Made by a program: the position numbers and the translations under genes. Source: CAJXSD01 sp964633145 (lineage in GTDB: Bacteria; Pseudomonadota; Alphaproteobacteria; Rhodobacterales; Rhodobacteraceae). Taken from it: a stretch of DNA of 10,957 nt. Location of the stretch: assembly GCA_964633145.1 (NCBI GenBank), contig CAZWFE010000059.1, positions 1 to 10,957 of the forward strand, given 5' to 3'. Shown in pieces: positions 6,317 to 10,957 of this stretch; within the stretch, counting starts at the first letter, position 1, and each line of letters starts with the position of its first letter. Under the pieces are notes generated by a model. That model was given only the letters and a program-made list of their open reading frames with translations. It did not search any database and was not told the DNA's origin.

Positions 6317-7085
6317 GGTCGGCAACCTGTCGGCCATTACCTGCGGTCACGGACCGCATATTTTGCTGATCCACGGGGTTGGATTGCGCGCCGAGGCGTG
6401 GGCCGAACAGATTGCGACTTTGGGCCAACGGTATCGCATCACGGCCGTGGACATGCCTGGACATGGGTCCAGCGCGCCCATTGCCGCCACTGACGCCACC
6501 ACTGACCCCGATTTGGGTGATTTTGTGGATCGGATTCTGCTCTGCATCGATGAACCAACCATTGTTATGGGTCATTCCATGGGTGCAATGATTGCCGTTG
6601 AATTGGCGGCGCGCCAGCCCTTGGTCCGCGGTGTTGTGGCGATGAACGCCATTTACAAACGATCTGACACGGCCCGCAGCGCGATTCACGCCCGCGTGCA
6701 ACAGCTGCGCGACACAGGTCGAGCAGACCCCACACCCACGCTGCAGCGCTGGTTCAGCGATCTATCAGATCCGGCAGCGATTGCCTGCCACGACTGGCTT
6801 GGCCGCGTAGATTTCGCATCCTATCTGGCGGCCTATCAGGTGTTTGCGCACCACGATGGGCCCAGCGATGAGCGGCTGCAAACCCTTACGGTCCCTGCCC
6901 TGTTTATCACGGGATCACGCGAACCCAATTCAACGCCGCAAATGTCCACCGATATGGCAGGCCTATGCCCAAAGGGTCGCGCCGCGATCATTGACGGTGC
7001 CGCGCATATGATGCCGATGACACATGCGCAACAGGTCCAACCCCATTTGCAAGATTTTCTAAAGGACTGCCAAGATGAGTTTTGA
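6288..7085 (+). CDS. Alpha/beta hydrolase (possible enamide/formamide hydrolase of a ring-cleavage pathway)
   Basis: This 265-residue alpha/beta-hydrolase-fold protein has the oxyanion segment LLIHGVGL (26-33), VDMPGHGSS (54-62), the nucleophile elbow GHSMG with S97, the acid-position loop GSREPNSTP (209-217) and the catalytic His in GAAHMMP (H240). The acid position carries Glu (E212) where most relatives have Asp. A cap domain lies between ~125 and 195. ATG 6288 overlaps the upstream gene by 29 bp and is supported by AAAGGA at 6274-6279; its 3' end overlaps the next start by 11 bp. In trigonelline degradation, as I recall, TgnD is an alpha/beta hydrolase that cleaves an N-methylformamido-methylene succinate. 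The same operon company here makes hydrolysis of a ring-opened enamide or formamide, or of a lactone, the leading guess. Esterase or dienelactone-type activity remains possible. Confidence 0.88.
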   Translation: MTWTTQPRSKVGNLSAITCGHGPHILLIHGVGLRAEAWAEQIATLGQRYRITAVDMPGHGSSAPIAATDATTDPDLGDFVDRILLCIDEPTIVMGHSMGAMIAVELAARQPLVRGVVAMNAIYKRSDTARSAIHARVQQLRDTGRADPTPTLQRWFSDLSDPAAIACHDWLGRVDFASYLAAYQVFAHHDGPSDERLQTLTVPALFITGSREPNSTPQMSTDMAGLCPKGRAAIIDGAAHMMPMTHAQQVQPHLQDFLKDCQDEF

Positions 7086-7998
7086 TCCACAGACATTGCG
7101 CGCGGCCTTTGGCCGATTTTTAACGGGTGTCACCGTGGTCACGACCCGTGACGCAGATGGCACAGCCTATGGGTTTACGGCCAATTCGTTTACGTCTGTG
7201 TCAATGGACCCGCCCCTGCTGCTGGTCTGTCCAGGGAAATTCCTGTCCAGCTTTGACGCCTTTGCCAATTGCAGCCACTTTGCGATCAACATCCTAGCCG
7301 AGGGCCAAGAAGATATCGCCAACACCTTTGCCGGATACAAAGGCGATCGGTTCGCCCGCGTCGCATGGTCAGATGATTGCCACGGGGTTCCCGTGATCGA
7401 TGGTGCAATTGCGCAGTTTTCGTGTTCTACCCATCAAATCATACCCGCAGGGGATCATATTGTATTGATGGGTCAGGTGCGGGATTTTTGCCAACGCGAT
7501 GCATTGGGTTTGGGGTATTCATCGGGGCGGTTTTTCAGCCTTGGCATGGAACGTGATGCCGCCACAGCCCATCCCAACGCAGTCCAAATTGCCGGCGCGA
7601 TCATTGAATATGACGGCAAAATCCTGATGCAATCCCAAAACGACCACTGGTCATTGCCCCAAATTGAAACAAAGCCCGATACATCCGCACGCCAAAGCCT
7701 GCTGGATCGGTTTCGCACCTTGGGTTTGCAGGCAAAACTGGGCAAGGTATTTTCAATCTATACCGACCGCGCCACTGGGCAGCGGTCCACCTTTGTTCAG
7801 GCACATGCCACTGCCGCCCCACCCAAGGCTGCGGGCACTTTGATCCCAATCGCGGATTTGGACCAGATCAAGGTCGCATCCCCCGCGCAATCCGCAATGC
7901 TGGCCCGCTATGCAATCGAACGCACCACAGGGCATTTTAACCTGTATGTGGGCGACGATCACAGCGGCGATATCCACTATCATGACGAAAGACCTTAG
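7075..7998 (+). CDS. Flavin reductase fused to a degenerate Nudix-like domain (monooxygenase reductase component)
   Basis: Residues ~1-157 form a flavin reductase domain of the HpaC/flavin-reductase-like split-barrel family: FGRFLTGVTVVTT (12-24), YGFTANSFTSVSMDPPLLLVC (32-52), HFAINIL (68-74), and GDHIVLMGQV (126-135) leading to YSSGRFFSLG. Such enzymes use NAD(P)H to make reduced FMN or FAD for a partner oxygenase. Residues ~170-285 form a Nudix-like domain (GAIIEYDGKILMQ, then HWSLP at 191-195, LGL at 216-218), but the Nudix box has lost its catalytic glutamates (R213 and T214 at the EE positions), so it is probably not a hydrolase. The LLM oxygenase gene starts immediately downstream, so this is very probably its reductase component (TgnB-like). 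ATG 7075 has AAAGGA at 7061-7066 and overlaps the hydrolase stop by 11 bp. At 307 residues it is about twice the length of a plain flavin reductase. Confidence 0.9.
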   Translation: MSFDPQTLRAAFGRFLTGVTVVTTRDADGTAYGFTANSFTSVSMDPPLLLVCPGKFLSSFDAFANCSHFAINILAEGQEDIANTFAGYKGDRFARVAWSDDCHGVPVIDGAIAQFSCSTHQIIPAGDHIVLMGQVRDFCQRDALGLGYSSGRFFSLGMERDAATAHPNAVQIAGAIIEYDGKILMQSQNDHWSLPQIETKPDTSARQSLLDRFRTLGLQAKLGKVFSIYTDRATGQRSTFVQAHATAAPPKAAGTLIPIADLDQIKVASPAQSAMLARYAIERTTGHFNLYVGDDHSGDIHYHDERP

Positions 7999-7999
7999 A

Positions 8000-9034
8000 A
8001 TGGAATTTTCTCTTTTTGCCCATATGGAACGCACCGACGACAGCCAGCCACACCAGCAGCTCTATGACGAATTCATTGACCTGTGTAAAATTGCAGATGA
8101 CGGCGGCATGCGCGCAATCTGGACCGGCGAACACCACGGTATGGAATTTACCATCGCGCCGAACCCATTTTTGTCATTGGTGGATCTGGCACATCACACG
8201 AAAAATGTCCGTCTGGGCACAGGCACAGTGATTGCGCCGTTTTGGCACCCCATTGCCCTAGCAGGCGAAGCCGCCGCAACAGATCTGATGACCAAAGGCC
8301 GGCTAGAAATTGGCATCGCCCGCGGTGCCTATAGCTATGAATACGAACGCATCATGCCCGGCCTTGACGCGTGGGAGGCAGGCCAACGCATGCGCGAAAC
8401 GGCCCCCACCTTGCGCAAATTGTGGCAAGGTGATTACGCCCATCAAGGTGAATTCTTCCAATTCCCCGAAACCACATCGACGCCGAAACCGGTGCAACCA
8501 GATGGGCCACCCATCTGGATTGCCGCACGCGATCCAAACAGCCACGAATTTGCCGTAGCCCAAGATTTCAACGTTCAGGTCACGCCCCTGTGGCAGGGCA
8601 TGGACGAAATCGAAAGCCTGATGCAGCGGTTCAATGAAGCGCGCGAAAAACACCCCACCAAGGCGCCAAAGATCATGTTGCTGCATCACACCTATGTGGG
8701 TCAGGATGACGACGATGTGTCCCAGGCGGTGGATGAATTGCATCGGTTTTACAATTACTTTGGCGCGTGGTTCCAAAACAAACGTCCCGTTAAACAGGGG
8801 CTTATCGAACGGTTGTCCGACCAAGACATCGCCAATAACAAAATGATCACCCGCGAAAATATTGCCCGCGACCTGACCATCGGCACCACAGCGCAGGTCA
8901 TCGACCGCCTAAAACGGTACCAAGATTTGGGCTATGATGAATTTTCGTTCTGGATCGACAGCGGCATGAGCTTTGATCGTAAGAAGGCGTCCTTGCAACG
9001 CTTTATCAACGATGTGATGCCGGCATTTACCTAA
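8000..9034 (+). CDS. LLM class (luciferase-like) flavin-dependent monooxygenase, oxygenase component
   Basis: This 344-residue bacterial-luciferase-like TIM-barrel oxygenase uses reduced flavin and oxygen. It shows MEFSLFAHMER at the start, IWTGEHHGMEFT (40-51) with the typical GEHH, RLGTGTVIAPFWHPIALA (71-88), RLEIGIARGAYSYEYE (101-116, flavin phosphate region), PIWIAARDP (171-179) and a C-terminal barrel end at DEFSFWIDSG. I chose ATG 8000, one base after the reductase stop, because relatives begin MEFSLF and a GAAAGA lies 8 nt upstream; ATG 7982 would add six residues and ATG 7910 lies deep in the reductase gene. With the adjacent reductase it forms a two-component system. Family members carry out Baeyer-Villiger, C-S and N-heterocycle ring-opening oxidations. 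The operon company fits a TgnA-like attack on a pyridinium ring, but the substrate is inferred. Confidence 0.93.
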   Translation: MEFSLFAHMERTDDSQPHQQLYDEFIDLCKIADDGGMRAIWTGEHHGMEFTIAPNPFLSLVDLAHHTKNVRLGTGTVIAPFWHPIALAGEAAATDLMTKGRLEIGIARGAYSYEYERIMPGLDAWEAGQRMRETAPTLRKLWQGDYAHQGEFFQFPETTSTPKPVQPDGPPIWIAARDPNSHEFAVAQDFNVQVTPLWQGMDEIESLMQRFNEAREKHPTKAPKIMLLHHTYVGQDDDDVSQAVDELHRFYNYFGAWFQNKRPVKQGLIERLSDQDIANNKMITRENIARDLTIGTTAQVIDRLKRYQDLGYDEFSFWIDSGMSFDRKKASLQRFINDVMPAFT

Positions 9035-9037
9035 GGA
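9033..9037 (+). promoter_or_regulatory. Ribosome binding site of the aldehyde dehydrogenase gene
   Basis: AAGGA overlaps the TAA stop of the monooxygenase gene and lies 7 nt before ATG 9045. It supports tight coupling of the two genes and fixes the start. Confidence 0.65.
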
Positions 9038-9044
9038 TTAATTT

Positions 9045-10520
9045 ATGACACAGCCCCATTTCCAACTGTATATCGACGGTGAATTTTGTGACGGATCCAC
9101 TGGGACACGCGCAGACAGCGTAAATCCCGCAACCGGCGAAAACTGGGCCAGTTTTGCCTGCACATCCCCCCAAGATGTCGATCGCGCCATCGCAGCTGCG
9201 GTGCGCGCCCAAGACGACCCAGAGTGGCGCGATATGACCCAAACGCAGCGCGGGAAACTGTTGTATCGCCTTGCCGATTTGATCCAAGACCATGCCGCAA
9301 ATTTGGGACGTTTGGAAACCATGGACAGCGGCAAATTGCTGGCCGAAACGGCTGCGCAAACGGGCTATGTCGCGGATTATTACCGATACTACGCTGGTCT
9401 GGCTGATAAAATCGAGGGCGCCGTTTTACCCATCGACAAACCCGACATGCATGTTTTTACATCCCGTATGCCCATCGGCGTTGTGGCCGCTGTGGTCCCA
9501 TGGAATGCGCAAATGTTTTTGACGGCCACCAAACTGGGCCCCGCATTGGCCGCAGGATGCAGTGTGATCCTAAAGGCATCCGAAATCGCGCCCGTTCCAA
9601 TGCTGGAATTTGCCAAATTGATCGACCAAGCCGGATTTCCCAAAGGCGTGGTTTCGGTCATCACAGGTGACGCCGAAAATTGCGCCATTCCCCTGACCCG
9701 CGACCCACGCATTGATCGGATCGCATTCACAGGCGGCCCTGAAACCGCCCGCCATGTGGTACGCAATTCGGCCGAAAACTTTGCCGTGACAACATTGGAA
9801 TTGGGGGGCAAATCCCCCATTTTGGTGTTTGATGACGCGGACGTTGACAGTGCGGCCAATGGATTGATTGCCGCAAATTTTGGCGCGTCGGGGCAATCCT
9901 GTGTTGCTGGATCGCGCGGATTGGTGCATCGGTCGATTTTGGGAAAATTGATCGAAACCATCCGTGAAAAATCGGCCGGCATCATTGTGGGCGACCCCCT
10001 GGCATCGCAAACCCATATGGGGCCGCTGTGCACACGCGCGCAAATTGACAAAATCACCGCCACATTGAACACCGCGAAAACCCAAGGTGGCGTTGTTCAT
10101 TTTGGCGGAACCCCACTGGATCAGGCGGGTAATTATATGCCGCCCACTTTGGTGGAATGCCCATCCCATACAATCGCAACACTGGACGTGGAAATGTTTG
10201 GCCCCGTCATGTCACTGGTCCCCTTTGATACCGAAGACGAGGCAATCGCCATGGCAAACTGCACCGAATTTGGGTTGGGATCGGGGGTCTTTACCCAAAA
10301 CCTGGCCCGCGCGCATCGGGTGTCAAAACGCATCCGATCTGGCATTTGCTGGATCAACACATATCGCGCCATTTCCCCCATTGCGCCCTTTGGCGGCCTA
10401 AATCAATCAGGCTATGGCCGCGAAGCGGGACAAGAGGCGATTTTGGACTATACCCGCACAAAAACCACATGGATCAACACATCAGACAGCCCCATGGCAA
10501 ACCCATTTGTCATGCGCTAG
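9045..10520 (+). CDS. NAD(P)+-dependent aldehyde dehydrogenase
   Basis: This 491-residue protein belongs to the ALDH superfamily and has normal length. It shows the N-terminal YIDGEF and SVNPATGE, PWN (152-154), the cofactor Lys in ILKASE (K177), the Rossmann turn FTGGPETAR (228-236), the general base E252 in LELGGKSP, and nucleophile C286 in ASGQSCVAGSR. EMFGPV and the C-terminal PFGGLNQSGYGRE are also typical. It oxidises an aldehyde, or the lactol form of one, to the acid in the cytosol. As last gene of the operon, 10 nt after the monooxygenase stop, it would oxidise the semialdehyde made by ring opening, the job of TgnC in trigonelline degradation. The ALDH type resembles betaine- or hydroxymuconic-semialdehyde dehydrogenases; the exact substrate cannot be read from sequence. 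No clear terminator follows before the convergent galE stop, 11 bp away. Confidence 0.94.
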   Translation: MTQPHFQLYIDGEFCDGSTGTRADSVNPATGENWASFACTSPQDVDRAIAAAVRAQDDPEWRDMTQTQRGKLLYRLADLIQDHAANLGRLETMDSGKLLAETAAQTGYVADYYRYYAGLADKIEGAVLPIDKPDMHVFTSRMPIGVVAAVVPWNAQMFLTATKLGPALAAGCSVILKASEIAPVPMLEFAKLIDQAGFPKGVVSVITGDAENCAIPLTRDPRIDRIAFTGGPETARHVVRNSAENFAVTTLELGGKSPILVFDDADVDSAANGLIAANFGASGQSCVAGSRGLVHRSILGKLIETIREKSAGIIVGDPLASQTHMGPLCTRAQIDKITATLNTAKTQGGVVHFGGTPLDQAGNYMPPTLVECPSHTIATLDVEMFGPVMSLVPFDTEDEAIAMANCTEFGLGSGVFTQNLARAHRVSKRIRSGICWINTYRAISPIAPFGGLNQSGYGREAGQEAILDYTRTKTTWINTSDSPMANPFVMR

Positions 10521-10531
10521 GCAGGGCGCGG

Positions 10532-10957
10532 CTAAGCGGTATAGCCACCGTTTTGATGCCAACGCCATGCGTCTGTGATCATTTGTTTCAGGTTGGACCG
10601 ATCGGCCGACCAGCCCAATTCTGTCTTTGCGCGCAGCGACCCTGACACCAGTTTGGTACAATCCCCGGGGCGGCGCGCGCCGTGGGTGACGGGCACGGGG
10701 CGGTTTGTGACATGTTTGGCCTGATCAATCACTTGGCGCACCGAAAATCCATCGCCCGTGCCCAGGTTAAACACGCGACTGCCGCGCCCTGATTGCAACC
10801 ATTTCAACCCCAAAACATGGGCATCCACCAAATCGCAGACATGCACATAATCGCGAATGCAGGTGCCGTCTGGCGTATCGTAATCCGTGCCAAAGATGGT
10901 CAGCGCATCCCGTTTTCCGTCGATCGCATCCAAAATTAATGGGATTAAATGCGTTTC
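10532..10957 (-). CDS. galE: UDP-glucose 4-epimerase, C-terminal part (gene continues past the right edge)
   Basis: The minus-strand frame is open from the window edge and gives the last 141 residues of a GalE-type extended short-chain dehydrogenase. It begins ETHLIPLIL, a GalE core segment, then IFGTDYDTPDGTCIRDYVHV, DLVDAHVLGL, VFNLGTGDGFSV, RRPGDCTKLVSGSLRAKTELGW and a final TDAWRWHQ helix. These are the GalE substrate-binding and C-terminal signatures; the NAD-binding glycine motif and the catalytic Ser/Tyr-x3-Lys lie off the window. GalE interconverts UDP-glucose and UDP-galactose (and UDP-GlcNAc/GalNAc in some bacteria) for surface polysaccharide or galactose use. An internal TTG near 10933 is not a real start because homology runs upstream of it. 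The gene converges on the aldehyde dehydrogenase gene with 11 bp between stops and is probably unrelated to that operon. Confidence 0.93.
   Translation of the reverse strand, partial: ETHLIPLILDAIDGKRDALTIFGTDYDTPDGTCIRDYVHVCDLVDAHVLGLKWLQSGRGSRVFNLGTGDGFSVRQVIDQAKHVTNRPVPVTHGARRPGDCTKLVSGSLRAKTELGWSADRSNLKQMITDAWRWHQNGGYTA

Noticed and set aside
6108..6701. 197-residue minus-strand open frame across the DUF1185/hydrolase junction
   Set aside because: Low-complexity shadow composition rich in Arg, Gly and His, no recognisable motif, and it covers two well-supported genes on the other strand.
7910..7999. Longer N-terminus for the monooxygenase from ATG 7910 or 7982
   Set aside because: Relatives begin at MEFSLF (ATG 8000). 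The 7910 start overlaps 89 bases of the reductase gene with no ribosome binding site; 7982 remains possible but adds only six unlike residues.
7075..9034. RutA/RutF-like pyrimidine degradation or alkanesulfonate oxygenase pair
   Set aside because: The neighbours (DUF1185, ALDH and this type of hydrolase) do not match rut or ssu operons, no rutB/C/D/E or ssu transporter genes are present, and the reductase has an extra Nudix-like domain.
9389..10072. 227-residue minus-strand open frame inside the aldehyde dehydrogenase gene
   Set aside because: It is the complement of a strongly conserved ALDH coding region and has no family features.
10530..10546. Small hairpin GGCTA-N7-TAGCC between the aldehyde dehydrogenase and galE stops as a terminator
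   Set aside because: The stem is only 5 bp, it lies largely in the galE coding end, and only four T follow after a four-base gap. It is too weak to call.
1..10957. CRISPR arrays, insertion sequences, tRNA or rRNA genes
   Set aside because: No repeated units, transposase motifs, terminal inverted repeats or tRNA/rRNA-like segments were seen. Coding genes account for nearly all of the window.

Overview
The window is bacterial and most likely comes from a marine alphaproteobacterium of the Rhodobacterales (Roseobacter-like). This is inferred from protein style (GcvA-type LysR regulator, CutC and NagA variants), moderate GC, and tight operons with ATGA/GTGA junctions. It looks like draft assembly: a 100-N gap of unknown true length lies at 1948-2047. 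Genes fill nearly all of the rest. The only sizeable intergenic region is the 107-bp divergent promoter region at 5607-5713, and no stretch over 300 bases lacks a gene.

Region 1 (1-4752, + strand) is the 3' part of an N-acetyl-amino-sugar catabolic operon. It holds the C-terminal end of an AgaS-like SIS-domain isomerase (with an in-frame stop), a ROK-family sugar kinase, an AgaZ/KbaZ/GatZ-family protein (interrupted by the N gap), an N-acetylhexosamine-6-phosphate deacetylase (NagA/AgaA type), a CutC-family protein and a GNAT acetyltransferase. Kinase, deacetylase, SIS deaminase/isomerase and AgaZ together fit GalNAc (or a related amino sugar) being converted through GalN-6-P and tagatose-6-P towards tagatose-1,6-bisphosphate. 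The transporter, regulator and catalytic class II aldolase subunit are not in the window.

Region 2 (4749-10520) is a second catabolic unit. A LysR-type regulator on the minus strand diverges from five tightly packed plus-strand genes: a DUF1185/'amino acid synthesis' family protein, an alpha/beta hydrolase, a flavin reductase fused to a degenerate Nudix-like domain, a luciferase-like (LLM) flavin-dependent monooxygenase and an aldehyde dehydrogenase. The intergenic region carries a perfect 6-bp-arm palindrome containing a T-N11-A LysR signature. The combination of LLM oxygenase, flavin reductase, aldehyde dehydrogenase, alpha/beta hydrolase and LysR regulator closely parallels the trigonelline (N-methylnicotinate) tgn system of Acinetobacter baylyi. 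The best hypothesis is an oxidative ring-opening pathway for a pyridinium betaine (trigonelline, homarine) or a related N-heterocycle, with DUF1185 as an extra and poorly understood step.

Region 3 (10532-10957, - strand) is the C-terminal part of a UDP-glucose 4-epimerase gene (galE), which runs off the right edge and converges on the aldehyde dehydrogenase gene.
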